From Amphritea atlantica (GTDB lineage Bacteria; Pseudomonadota; Gammaproteobacteria; Pseudomonadales; Balneatricaceae): DNA of 64,000 bases. The stretch lies in assembly GCF_900111095.1 (NCBI RefSeq), contig NZ_FOGB01000008.1, positions 1-64,000 on the forward strand, in the 5' to 3' direction. The stretch's first letter is position 1. Every line of letters starts with the position of its first letter. A program made the translations under genes and the position numbers. Shown in pieces: positions 51,617 to 61,012 of the stretch. The notes beneath the pieces were generated by a model. That model searched no databases, was not told the origin of the DNA, and was given only the letters and a program-made list of their open reading frames with translations.

Positions 51617-53995
51617 ATGACGAATCATTCATCTCTGGCTAACCGCAATCCGCCTCAGTTTGAATTGTCCCAGATTAAATCTCTGGTCCGGGAACTGTAT
51701 GACCTGGAAGGGAACTTCACGGCACTGAACAGCGAACGGGATCTGGCCTGGCTGGTTCGTAATGAAGAGGGGCCGCAGGGGGTTATCAAAATTTCCAACG
51801 CTCAGGAGCCTGAAGGCATCGTTGACCTTCAGATCAAAGCGGTCGAGCATATCCTTGAGCAAGACCCTGCACTGGTCGTTCCTCCTGTTATTGCAACCCG
51901 CCAGGGTAAGGCATACGAGTGGATAACCTCTGACCTGAGTGGCGATCGCCATATGATCCGCCTGATGGCGTTTATGGATGGACGTGTTGTGGAAGACACA
52001 CCGGAAGCCTATTGCGATGAGTATTACTATAACATCGGTGTCACCATGGGACGGATTAACGCCACGCTTCAAAGTTTTTACCACCCCTATGCGGGCAGTA
52101 ATAAGCATCTGTGGGATCTGGGACATTGTCTGCAATTACGCGAAATGCTTCCCGGTCTGCCAGAGGGTGAACTGCGCGATCTGCTGACCTCCACCCTGGA
52201 TAAAGCTGAGCAGCACACGCTGCCTGCGCTGAAGAAAACCCGCTGCCAACTGGTCCATCAGGACGCTAACGACGCCAATGTGATGGTCAGTCATGACGAT
52301 CCAACCCAGATCGCTGCGATTCTGGATTTTGGGGACGTCGCCTTTAACAGCATTCTGGCAGAGATCGTCACCATCTCGGAGACGTACGCCGAAGGCGAGG
52401 AAGATCCTATCCGCCCCTTGCTGCAGGTTGCCCAGGGATATGACAGCGCCTATCCACTCACCGGGCAGGAGGTCGATCTATTGTTTGATGTCATGCGTCT
52501 GCGACTGGCGATGGCCTCCCTCATCATCAACTTCCGCAAACTCAACGACCCGGAGGCTGGCACGCACCTGGAAGACCGCTTCTTTACCAAGATGCTCTTC
52601 AAACTCAACGAAATGGGGCAAGAGACTGTCACCCGTCGACTGCGTGATGCCCTGCGTTTTCCTGTTTACAGCCCGATTGAAAATGATGGCCGTCAGTTTT
52701 CAGATCATCAGGACGAACTGGTCCGGCACCGGGAACAGCATCTGGGCAAAATCTGGCACTTTTATGATCAGCCGCTGAACATCACCCGGGCTCAGGGCGG
52801 CTGGATGTACAGTGCTGATGGCACCGCCTACCTGGATGCTTACAATAACGTCCCTCAAATGGGCCATTGTCATCCCCATATCACCAAAGCGATCGCCCGT
52901 CAGGCCGAGGCTTTGAACACTAATACACGCTATATGTGTGATATTGTCGCCGACTATGCGGCACGACTGACCAAAGATCTGCCCGACCATCTGAACACCT
53001 GCATTTTTGTCAATTCCGGCAGTGAAGCCAACGACCTTGCCGTACAGATCGCACAGTCACTCAGCGGTCACAAAGGCGGATTAGTGCTCGATAACGCCTA
53101 TCATGGCTGTACTGAGCTGACGACAAAATATTCGCCGGAATCCTGGCAGCACCTGCCCGAAGCTCTGCATCCGACACAGATCGAGCGCCTGATCGAGCCA
53201 GATATGTACAATGGCCCATACGCTGATCATCCTGAAGCCGCTGAGCTTTACTCGGCCGATGCTGACCGCGCCATCGACGCGCTGGCCAGCCGTGGATTTA
53301 AGCCCGCGACGCTGATGCTCGATACCGCCATGTGCGCCCATGGAGTGATCACGCCCCCCGACAGTTACTTTGACCGCGTGGCGGATAAAACCCGCGCTGC
53401 CGGTGGCTATGTTATCGCCGATGAGGTGCAGGCAGGCCTCGGACGGATGGGCACATTCTGGGGATTCATGGGCGCCGGGCTCAACCCGGAAAAAGTAGAT
53501 TTCATTACCATGGGCAAGCCCGTCGCTAACGGTCACCCGCTAGGTGTGGTGATTCTCTCCAGCGAGATGATGAAACAGTTTATTGGCGGCACCCACCCAC
53601 TGCTGTTCAGTACATTTGGAGGCAATACCGTTGCCTGTGCTGCAGGCATGGCAGTGCTTGATGTGATCGAACGTGAACAACTGGTACAGAAATCCAACGA
53701 CGTGGGGGATCAGCTACGTGCAGGGCTCCGCGAGTTGGCTGAGAAACACTCGCTTATCGGCGATGTCCGTGGGCGCGGTATGTTGGTTGGTCTTGAGCTG
53801 GTGACCTGCCGGCAAAAGCGTACTCCGGCAGCAGAAGAGACTGAGCAGTTGATTAAGGAGATGATTAAACGCAACGTTATGATCGGCAAATCCCTACCCG
53901 GCACCCTCAAAATTCGCCCTTCACTGGTCTGGGGTAAAGAGGAGGTAGATTTCTTTATCAACGCGATGGACGAGAGTCTGAAGATGCTTGGTTGA
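51617..53995 (+). CDS. Fused small-molecule kinase and PLP-dependent phospho-lyase
   Basis: A 792-residue two-domain protein. Residues ~1-345 are an aminoglycoside-phosphotransferase-fold kinase with catalytic VHQDANDANVMV (H214, D216, N221) and the metal aspartate in ILDFGD (D237). Residues ~375-790 are a class III PLP enzyme with NSGSEAND, NAYHGC, ADEVQAGLGRMG (D602) and the Schiff-base lysine in TMGKPVANGHPLG (K634). The GKP-NGHP and FGGN-V-CA blocks resemble ethanolamine-phosphate and 5-phosphohydroxylysine phospho-lyases. Inferred reaction: phosphorylate an amino alcohol, then eliminate phosphate and ammonia to leave an aldehyde. Both active sites look intact. Substrate ethanolamine, hydroxylysine or similar. 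Confidence 0.88.
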   Translation: MTNHSSLANRNPPQFELSQIKSLVRELYDLEGNFTALNSERDLAWLVRNEEGPQGVIKISNAQEPEGIVDLQIKAVEHILEQDPALVVPPVIATRQGKAYEWITSDLSGDRHMIRLMAFMDGRVVEDTPEAYCDEYYYNIGVTMGRINATLQSFYHPYAGSNKHLWDLGHCLQLREMLPGLPEGELRDLLTSTLDKAEQHTLPALKKTRCQLVHQDANDANVMVSHDDPTQIAAILDFGDVAFNSILAEIVTISETYAEGEEDPIRPLLQVAQGYDSAYPLTGQEVDLLFDVMRLRLAMASLIINFRKLNDPEAGTHLEDRFFTKMLFKLNEMGQETVTRRLRDALRFPVYSPIENDGRQFSDHQDELVRHREQHLGKIWHFYDQPLNITRAQGGWMYSADGTAYLDAYNNVPQMGHCHPHITKAIARQAEALNTNTRYMCDIVADYAARLTKDLPDHLNTCIFVNSGSEANDLAVQIAQSLSGHKGGLVLDNAYHGCTELTTKYSPESWQHLPEALHPTQIERLIEPDMYNGPYADHPEAAELYSADADRAIDALASRGFKPATLMLDTAMCAHGVITPPDSYFDRVADKTRAAGGYVIADEVQAGLGRMGTFWGFMGAGLNPEKVDFITMGKPVANGHPLGVVILSSEMMKQFIGGTHPLLFSTFGGNTVACAAGMAVLDVIEREQLVQKSNDVGDQLRAGLRELAEKHSLIGDVRGRGMLVGLELVTCRQKRTPAAEETEQLIKEMIKRNVMIGKSLPGTLKIRPSLVWGKEEVDFFINAMDESLKMLG

Positions 53996-54459
53996 ATGAG
54001 CGACAAGGTATCTTTATATAGGTAAGAACACCGCCTGTAACTAAATAGCCTGGCCAGATTCGCCGGGCTTTTTTTCGCCTATTGCCAATGATTAGAACGC
54101 CTGTGATTAAGCACTTCAGCTTGCCAGATAATTCACCCTCTGAATGACTTAAACCCATCGCTCTTATGCAACAAACCAATGGATCCATTGCAGTTGTTGC
54201 AGGCGGAAATCAATCATAAAGCCCAGCGGGATCAGGCTGTCATTCCTGATATAAGCTTGTTGCGATGTTGCTGGAGCGGCTCTTTGCTTAACTTCTGGTT
54301 TCAGCTCTTGCTAAAAAGGGGCGGAGTACCGATGCTGCTGACAATTGGTGAGAACTTTTTGGTGGTGACTGTAACGCAGCGGCCAGGAAACTTTACAAAG
54401 CGCTATCAACTGCTTCACTTAGTTAAAGGACCTTACACTATGAAGGCCCTTTTCTGTTA
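53996..54459. other. Intergenic region between fusion gene and HlyU-like gene
   Basis: About 460 bp between a rightward and a leftward gene. It contains the terminator at 54047-54075. The rest shows no convincing gene, RNA or repeat. Confidence 0.55.
54047..54075 (+). terminator. Intrinsic terminator of the fusion gene
   Basis: Arms AGCCTGGC and GCCGGGCT (one T-G wobble) with a 7-base loop and a following T run, 52 bp after the stop codon. Confidence 0.8.
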
Positions 54460-54717
54460 TCAGGTCAGAGGGTTCAGGTTTTTCTGATCAATAAAGTTTT
54501 TTGCGTACTGTTGCCAGTGTTTGACACTCAGGCTCCGGTCCGCAACCTGGTCAACCAGGGTAAAGCTTTTCTGGTGATTTTTTCTGGCGATCACACCACT
54601 GATCCGGAACACTCCGCCATTTTCCTCAGGTGTGGCCAGGATGGTATAGCCTTTATAACGGATTGCCCCCTCAGGCAGGGGCGTAAACAGTGATTTCAGC
54701 GCTGATAGCAGGGACAT
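54460..54717 (-). CDS. HlyU family protein
   Basis: An 85-residue protein matching the HlyU family (PF10115) in size and pattern: IRYKGYTILATPEENGGVFRISGVI followed by an aromatic/charged strand and the C-terminal helix WQQYAKNFIDQ. HlyU of Vibrio regulates haemolysin, but this family also contains many small proteins of unknown role, so a DNA-binding function should not be assumed. A strong Shine-Dalgarno AGAGGAGAG precedes the ATG. Monocistronic. Confidence 0.78.
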   Translation of the reverse strand: MSLLSALKSLFTPLPEGAIRYKGYTILATPEENGGVFRISGVIARKNHQKSFTLVDQVADRSLSVKHWQQYAKNFIDQKNLNPLT

Positions 54718-54909
54718 GGTTCTCTCCTCTTTTTTTTATTTCATGTATAGAGCAGGCGAAGCCCAAGAGGAAGCGTTGAGATACCAAAGTATGTTTAAGG
54801 GTGTATGAAAAAGGTACTAAGGTTGGACAAGAGATAGCGGTTTGAGAGGAGATCAGACGTGTAATCAGCCTCGCAACGTGCTCTGCTGCTGATCTTCAGG
54901 GTGTCACAA

Positions 54910-54936
54910 AAAAGGCCGCTCACGGGGCGGCCTTTT
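54910..54936 (-). terminator. Intrinsic terminator of gcvP
   Basis: Arms AAAAGGCCGC and GCGGCCTTTT with a 7-base loop; read leftward it ends in TTTTTT. It lies 28 bp after the gcvP stop. The flank shares a 41 bp block with the terminator at 47882. Confidence 0.88.
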
Positions 54937-54963
54937 GCGTTTTAACGTAAAGCAATATCAAAC

Positions 54964-57870
54964 TTACTCTTGCGAATAGCTCTCAATCGATGGGCAGGCG
55001 CAGAACAGGTTGCGGTCGCCATAGACGTTGTCGATGCGGTTAACCGTTGGCCAGAACTTGTTGGCTTTAACGGACGCCAGCGGGAAGGCTCCCAGAACCG
55101 GAGAGTAGGGGCGATCCCAGTTAGGATCGATCAGGTCTTCCAGTGTGTGAGGTGCGCCTTTCAGCGGGTTCTTTTCAGCATCAAGAATGCCGGCTTCAAC
55201 ATCGGCTATCTCCTGACGAATGGCGGCCATCGCTTCGATGAAACGGTCCAGTTCGCACAGCGGCTCGGACTCGGTCGGCTCGATCATCAGCGTGCCGGCC
55301 ACCGGGAAGGACATGGTCGGTGCATGGAAACCGTAATCCATCAGGCGCTTGGCAACATCCTCTTCAGAGATACCGGTGCGCTCTTTCAGCGGGCGCAGGT
55401 CGATGATGCATTCGTGGGCGACTTTGTCGTTACGGCCTGTGTAGAGCACCGGGTAGTGTTCACCCAGCTTCTTCGCCATGTAGTTGGCATTGAGAATGGC
55501 AACTTCAGTCGCTTTACGCAGACCCGGCTGACCCATCAGGGCGATATACACCCAGGTGATCGGCAGGATGCTGGCGCTGCCCCAGGGGGCTGCTGATACG
55601 GCACCGTTGTCCGCGTTCGGACCATCAATTTTCTGTACCGGGTGGTTAGCCACGAACGGTGCCAGGTGCGCTTTGATACCGATAGGGCCCATACCCGGGC
55701 CGCCGCCACCGTGAGGGATACAGAAGGTTTTGTGCAGGTTAAGGTGGGACACGTCCGCGCCAATTTCGCCCGGCTGGCTGATCGCCACCTGTGCGTTCAT
55801 ATTGGCACCATCCATATACACCTGCCCGCCGTGCTGGTGGATGATCCCGCAGATCTCGCGGATGCTCTCTTCGTATACACCGTGGGTGGAGGGATAGGTG
55901 ATCATCAGGCAGGCGAGATTGTCGGCGTGCAGTTCCGCTTTGGCCCGCATGTCCGCCATATCGACGTTGCCTTGGTCATCACAGCCGACGATAACTACTT
56001 TCATATCTGCCAGCGCTGCGGAGGCGGGGTTAGTCCCGTGCGCCGAGCTTGGGATCAGACAGATATTGCGGTGATCATCGCCGTTGGCCTGATGGAATTT
56101 ACGGATCGCCAGCAGACCCGCGTATTCGCCCTGTGCGCCGGAGTTCGGCTGCATGCAGATGGCATCGAAACCGGTGATGGCGATCAGCATCTGTTCCAGT
56201 GAGTTGATCATCTCGCTGTAGCCAGCGGCCTGATCAATCGGTGCAAACGGGTGCAGGTTGGCAAATTCAGGCCAGCTGACCGGAATCATCTCGGCGGTGG
56301 CGTTCAGCTTCATGGTGCAGGAACCCAGTGCGATCATCGCGTGGGTCAGCGAAATATCTTTGTTTTCCAGCCGCTTGAGGTAGCGCAGCATCTCGGTTTC
56401 ACTGTGATGGGTGTTGAATACCGGATGGGTCAGAATCGCAGAGGTGCGCACCAGTTCAGCCGGGATGGATGCTGAGCCGTTGGTGACCAACTGGGTATCA
56501 ATCGCGTCAATATCCAGACCGTGATCAGCCCCCAGAATCGCCTGCCACAGATCGAGAATATCCTGACGCTCGGTTTTTTCGTCGCAGGTGATACCCAACT
56601 GATCGCTGCCCACTTTACGCAGGTTGATCCCCAGTGCCAGCGCGGCTTCATAGGCGTTGTCACGTTGTTCTCCCAGATCCAGAGTGAGGGTGTCGAACCA
56701 GTGGCTGTTAACCAGTTGAACCCCTTTAGCCTGCAGACCCGCGGCGAGAATATCAGCCATCCGGTGGATGCGGCCAGCGATCGTCTTCAGACCCTCAGGA
56801 CCATGATAGGTGGCGTAGAAACCTGCCATATTGGCCAGCAGCACCTGTGCAGTACAGATGTTAGAGGTGGCTTTCTCGCGGCGGATATGTTGCTCACGGG
56901 TCTGCATCGCCATCCGCAGTGCCTGATTACCGCGGCTATCGACAGACACGCCGATAATACGGCCAGGCACCGAACGCTTGTATTCATCGCGGGTGGCAAA
57001 GTAGGCCGCGTGTGGGCCACCAAAACCCATCGGCACACCAAAGCGCTGAGCGGAACCAAACACAACATCGGCCCCCAGCTCGCCTGGTGACTTGAGCATT
57101 ACCAGACTCATGATATCGGCTGCGGCACAGAACAGCGCTTTTTTGGCGTGGGTCTTTTCAATCAGTTCAGACAGATCTTTCACATGGCCGTAGGTGCCCG
57201 GGTATTGAGCGATCACGCCGAACGGTTCGTGCTGCTCGATCAGGCTGTCCAGATCGCCAACGATCACATCATAGCCCAGTGGTTCGGCACGGGTCTGGAT
57301 CACGCTGATGTTTTGCGGGTGCAGGTTTTCATCCACCAGGAAGGTGTTGGCTTTGCGCGCCTTGGACATCCGTTTACACAGGGTCATCGCTTCGGCTGCG
57401 GCGGTGGCTTCATCCAGCAGGGAGGCATTGGCCAGATCCAGACCAGTGAGATCAAGCACCATCTGCTGATAGTTCAGCAGGGCTTCGAGACGTCCCTGAG
57501 CGACTTCAGGCTGATAGGGCGTATAGGCGGTGTACCAGCCGGGGTTTTCCAGAACATTACGCAGGATAACATTGGGCACGATGGTATCGGTGTAACCCAT
57601 ACCGATCATGGAGCGGTTGATCACATTTTTCGAGGCGATCTGCTTCAGTTCCGCCAGCACATCATCCTCAGTACGGCAGGTGTCCAGGTTGATTGGTTGT
57701 TTTAGCTGGATGCTGCCGGGGACGGTCTGCTCGATCAACTGATCCAGGGATTCCAGCCCCAGTTCGGCCAGCATAGACAGCTGTTCTTCGGTGTTGGGGC
57801 CGATATGACGACCGATAAATGCATCAGTCTGTTCCAGCTGTGCCAGGGATTGGATGTTATCTGCGCTCAT
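54964..57870 (-). CDS. gcvP: Glycine dehydrogenase (decarboxylating), P protein
   Basis: A 968-residue fused-type P protein, full family length. The N-terminal half begins with [13 protein letters not shown]. The C-terminal half carries the PLP lysine in [23 protein letters not shown] (about residue 712). It decarboxylates glycine and transfers the aminomethyl group to the H protein. No gcvT or gcvH lies next to it in this window, so the rest of the cleavage system must be elsewhere. No glycine riboswitch was recognised upstream. Confidence 0.97.
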   Translation of the reverse strand: MSADNIQSLAQLEQTDAFIGRHIGPNTEEQLSMLAELGLESLDQLIEQTVPGSIQLKQPINLDTCRTEDDVLAELKQIASKNVINRSMIGMGYTDTIVPNVILRNVLENPGWYTAYTPYQPEVAQGRLEALLNYQQMVLDLTGLDLANASLLDEATAAAEAMTLCKRMSKARKANTFLVDENLHPQNISVIQTRAEPLGYDVIVGDLDSLIEQHEPFGVIAQYPGTYGHVKDLSELIEKTHAKKALFCAAADIMSLVMLKSPGELGADVVFGSAQRFGVPMGFGGPHAAYFATRDEYKRSVPGRIIGVSVDSRGNQALRMAMQTREQHIRREKATSNICTAQVLLANMAGFYATYHGPEGLKTIAGRIHRMADILAAGLQAKGVQLVNSHWFDTLTLDLGEQRDNAYEAALALGINLRKVGSDQLGITCDEKTERQDILDLWQAILGADHGLDIDAIDTQLVTNGSASIPAELVRTSAILTHPVFNTHHSETEMLRYLKRLENKDISLTHAMIALGSCTMKLNATAEMIPVSWPEFANLHPFAPIDQAAGYSEMINSLEQMLIAITGFDAICMQPNSGAQGEYAGLLAIRKFHQANGDDHRNICLIPSSAHGTNPASAALADMKVVIVGCDDQGNVDMADMRAKAELHADNLACLMITYPSTHGVYEESIREICGIIHQHGGQVYMDGANMNAQVAISQPGEIGADVSHLNLHKTFCIPHGGGGPGMGPIGIKAHLAPFVANHPVQKIDGPNADNGAVSAAPWGSASILPITWVYIALMGQPGLRKATEVAILNANYMAKKLGEHYPVLYTGRNDKVAHECIIDLRPLKERTGISEEDVAKRLMDYGFHAPTMSFPVAGTLMIEPTESEPLCELDRFIEAMAAIRQEIADVEAGILDAEKNPLKGAPHTLEDLIDPNWDRPYSPVLGAFPLASVKANKFWPTVNRIDNVYGDRNLFCACPSIESYSQE

Positions 57871-58207
57871 GGTGTGTGTCCTGCGAAGATCAAAATTGAA
57901 AGTGGGTAAGTAAAATACAAAACGTGCACGGAGGCTTACTGGCTAAGTGTTAGTTGGCTTAACCGCCCCTCTGATTTTGGTGGCGTATGATACAGCTTTT
58001 TGTGGCGTTGATGTATTAAAAAATAGTCGATATTCCATTATTGGAAACAGATGTGCTTATAGTGTCGGGTCTGTTTCCACTATAGACCCTGATATCAGTG
58101 CGGCAATATGTCACAGCACCATGCGGCATCCTGTCACACCCCAGCAGCAGCACGTGAATTTACAATAGCGGTTAATGCTTATATCTGTCTCTGCTAAGGA
58201 ACGCTGT
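57871..58207. promoter_or_regulatory. Divergent promoter region of gcvP and the copper receptor
   Basis: About 340 bp, AT-rich around 58000-58060, separating gcvP from the rightward TonB-dependent receptor. AAGGA lies 8 bases before the receptor start. I see no riboswitch or clear operator. Confidence 0.5.
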
Positions 58208-60241
58208 ATGATCAAGACAACCCTTTCGCTGGCGGTCGCCGCCGCTATTTCCGCTCCGGCATTCGCCGGCCATGATGATAAACCGCTGGTGATCGAGATA
58301 ACCTCGGGGCTACCTCAGGTGGAAAATACTGTGCAGAGTGAAACCGCAGCGGTGCAGGCATCCCCGACGACGGATGGCGGTGAACTGTTACAAAGCCTGA
58401 GCGGTGTCTCCGGTATCCGTATGGGTGGCCGGTCGATTGACCCGGTGATCCGGGGGCAGAGCCAGACCCAACTGAATATTCTGCTGGATGGCGCCTATGT
58501 TCATGGTGGCTGTCCCAACCGGATGGACCCCCCGACCTCATATAGTAATGTTGATAGCTATGACAGTGTTACCGTAATCAAGGGCAATCGTACTGTTGTC
58601 TATGGCGGAGGCGGTTCCGGCGGAACGGTACTGTTTGAGCGGGACTGGCCGCAGTTTGATGACAAGGGCTATAGCGGTGAACTCAGTGCCAGCTATCAGG
58701 GCAACAGTGACCGCTATGAACTGGGAGCGGATGTTGCGGCAGGGTCTGATCAGGGCTATATCCGTGTTATCGGTCATAAAACCGAAGCCGATAACTATGA
58801 AGACGGTGACGGTAATGAGGTTCGTTCATCCTTTGAAAGCCTGTCTAAATCACTGTTGGTGGGGTATAGGCTGACGGATCTGACCACTATTGAAGCCAGT
58901 TATGAGAAACAGGAAGAGGATGATGTGCTGTTTGCTGGTGCGGGGATGGACTCGCCCTATGCAGATGCCGACACCTCCCGTCTGAAACTGACCCATGAGT
59001 TTGAGCAGGGAGCGTTGCAACAGATGCAACTGGAACTCTATCAGTCTGATGTGAAGCACAACATGGATAACTACAGTCTGCGTCCGTCGGGAATGATGAA
59101 GATGCAGGCACCATCGACCTCGGACACCGAGGGGCTGCGGCTGATATTTGATGCCCGGGCCGCTGATATCGACTGGACCTTTGGGGCGGATATACAGAAT
59201 AACGAACGTAATGCAGAGTTGCAGAATGCCGCCGGAGTTGTGCAGCGGATTATGTGGCCGGGTGCAGAGATTAAGCAGACCGGTGTGTTTGCTGAGGGTG
59301 AAAAAGCGCTGGGTGCCGATGATATTGTCAAAGGCGGGCTGCGTTACGATCTGATTAAAGCGGAAGCCACCCGCAGAGATGAGACTGCGGGTATGCCGGT
59401 CTTAAGTTCAGCTGATATCTGGCAACTAGCCGGAGCACCGGCCGATGCAGGAGAGCAACGGACCGAGCATAATGTAGGCGGTTTTGCCAGCTGGACTCAC
59501 CGTCTGAATGATCAGTACACAGTTGAAAGTACGTTGTCACGCAGCGTGCGTACTGCCGATGCCACCGAACGCTATATGGCGCGTTATACCATGACCGGTG
59601 ACTGGATCGGGAATCCGGAACTGGACCCCGAGAAGCATCATCAGCTGGAAGTCAGCCTGCAGGGTAATCTGGAATCTGTGAGCTGGTCGGCAACGGGCTG
59701 GTATAACCGCGTTAACGATTACATTCTGCGCGAAACAGTGACTGCTGGGATGAAAAACCGTGATCTCTATCGCAATGTTGAGGCGGAACTCTACGGCGCT
59801 GAACTGGAAGCGGCATACCCTCTGAATGCCAACTGGCAGTTGGGCAGTTCGCTGGCCTGGACAGTGGGTAATAACCTGGATGATGACACTCCCTTGTCAC
59901 GTATCGCGCCGCTGGAGCTGAATACCTCCCTCGATTATCAGAAGGGTCCGCTACAAATGGGGGCCGAGTGGCAACTGGTTGCCAGTCAGAAAGATATCTG
60001 TCTCAGTGGCGCTGCGAACTGCGGTGGGCAGGATGTGCGCAAAACGCCAGGCTATGGCGTTGTTAATATGCATGCGCAGTATGAGTTTGAGAGTGGTTTA
60101 AGACTGTTGGCCGGAGTTGATAACCTGATGGATAAGGCTTACACCGTGCATGAGAGCCGGGGAGATGTGACCACTGGTACCAGTTATCAGGTGACAGAAC
60201 CGGGCCGCAGCGCCTGGATTCGGGTGACACAGTCGTTCTGA
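58208..60241 (+). CDS. TonB-dependent copper receptor (OprC/NosA-like)
   Basis: About 677 residues. Signal peptide MIKTTLSLAVAAAISAPAFAG. Plug domain with LLQSLSGVSGIRMGGRSIDPVIRGQSQTQLNILLDGAYVHGGCPNRMDPPT, the copper-receptor block of OprC/NosA, and the C-terminal barrel ending RVTQSF. It takes up copper across the outer membrane with TonB energy. The ATG at 58208 is chosen over 58175 because it begins a proper signal peptide and has AAGGA upstream. An intrinsic terminator follows directly. Confidence 0.92.
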   Translation: MIKTTLSLAVAAAISAPAFAGHDDKPLVIEITSGLPQVENTVQSETAAVQASPTTDGGELLQSLSGVSGIRMGGRSIDPVIRGQSQTQLNILLDGAYVHGGCPNRMDPPTSYSNVDSYDSVTVIKGNRTVVYGGGGSGGTVLFERDWPQFDDKGYSGELSASYQGNSDRYELGADVAAGSDQGYIRVIGHKTEADNYEDGDGNEVRSSFESLSKSLLVGYRLTDLTTIEASYEKQEEDDVLFAGAGMDSPYADADTSRLKLTHEFEQGALQQMQLELYQSDVKHNMDNYSLRPSGMMKMQAPSTSDTEGLRLIFDARAADIDWTFGADIQNNERNAELQNAAGVVQRIMWPGAEIKQTGVFAEGEKALGADDIVKGGLRYDLIKAEATRRDETAGMPVLSSADIWQLAGAPADAGEQRTEHNVGGFASWTHRLNDQYTVESTLSRSVRTADATERYMARYTMTGDWIGNPELDPEKHHQLEVSLQGNLESVSWSATGWYNRVNDYILRETVTAGMKNRDLYRNVEAELYGAELEAAYPLNANWQLGSSLAWTVGNNLDDDTPLSRIAPLELNTSLDYQKGPLQMGAEWQLVASQKDICLSGAANCGGQDVRKTPGYGVVNMHAQYEFESGLRLLAGVDNLMDKAYTVHESRGDVTTGTSYQVTEPGRSAWIRVTQSF

Positions 60242-60267
60242 TTGTTTTGGATTTTCCCTTTAGTTTT

Positions 60268-60293
60268 GCCGGGTCCTTTGACCCGGCTTTTTT
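60268..60293 (+). terminator. Intrinsic terminator of the copper receptor gene
   Basis: Arms GCCGGGTC and GACCCGGC with loop CTTT and six T residues, 27 bp after the stop. Confidence 0.9.
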
Positions 60294-60309
60294 ATATCTT
60301 TGTTTTGGT

Positions 60310-60905
60310 AAGAGCGTTTCACCACAGAGGACACAGAGATCTACAGAGAGGAGCTTTGGTTAAAGTGGTTTCCTTGGTGTGCTTAGCATGTCCTTTGGGT
60401 ACTGTGTTTCTGGTGGAGAAGTATTTTATAAGAGTTGCTTCTCCTCGGTGTTCTCTGTGTTCTCGGTGGTGAAAAATCTTTTAGAGTGATTGGTTTTACC
60501 TTAGTACCCAAAGGGCATGCTAAGGACATAGAGGTTTAGAGAGAAGGGCTTTTGGTAAGAGCGTTTCACCACAGAGGGCACAGAGGTCCACAGAGAAGAG
60601 CTTTTGGTAAGAGCGTTTTACCATAGAAGGCACAGAGGTCCACAGAGAAGAGCTTTTGGTAAGAGCGTTTTATCACAGAGGACACAGAGATCCACAGAGA
60701 GGAGCTTTGATTAAAGTGGTTTCCTTGGTGTGCTTAGCATGTCCTTTGGGTACTGTGTTTCTGGTGGCGAAGTATTTTATAAGAGTTGCTTCTCCTCGGT
60801 GTTCTCTGTGTTCTCGGTGGTGAAAAATCTTTTAGAGTGGTTGGTTTTACCTCAGTACCCAAAGGGCATGCTAAGGACACAGAGGGCACTGAGAAGAGCT
60901 TTGGT
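60310..60905. repeat. Nested array of the dispersed CACAGAG repeat
   Basis: A ~225 bp segment at 60310-60534 recurs almost exactly at 60661-60885 (offset 351 bp). Between and overlapping them are three tandem copies of a 52 bp unit starting at 60548, 60600 and 60652 (GCTTTTGGTAAGAGCGTTT...). Both orientations of the CACAGAG/CTCTGTG words and of the CCCAAAGGGCATGCTAAGGA block occur. It is the densest site of the repeat family found at 1-191, 43.45 kb and 45.98 kb. Confidence 0.9.
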
Positions 60906-61012
60906 TTTAAGGCTTTTAAGTGGTTTCCAGATGTTCTGATAATGTCTGTTGGGTAGTGTGTTTTTGGTGGTTAGTGTTTGAAGGTGTCAGACGTATTAAG
61001 ATCGGGGGGAGT

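Larger units (their letters stand above)
60242..61012. other. Repeat-filled intergenic region
   Basis: Holds the receptor's terminator (60268-60293) and then almost only dispersed-repeat sequence to about 60905. Open frames here are copies of one another and coincide with repeat units, so they are not genes. Confidence 0.75.

Noticed and set aside
55642-56202. A 186-codon rightward open frame inside gcvP
   Set aside because: It lies antisense to a fully conserved gcvP and has no recognisable protein features; high-GC third positions create such shadows.
57871-58207. A glycine riboswitch upstream of gcvP
   Set aside because: The leader lacks the recognisable conserved glycine aptamer cores on either strand by eye; a covariance search would be decisive.
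60548-60703. Three tandem 52 bp units as a CRISPR array
   Set aside because: The units abut directly without unique spacers, are imperfect, and no cas genes are present.
60242-60939. Two similar small open frames (60242-60472 and 60730-60939)
   Set aside because: Both fall in duplicated dispersed-repeat sequence, and their similarity is explained by the repeat rather than by gene duplication.
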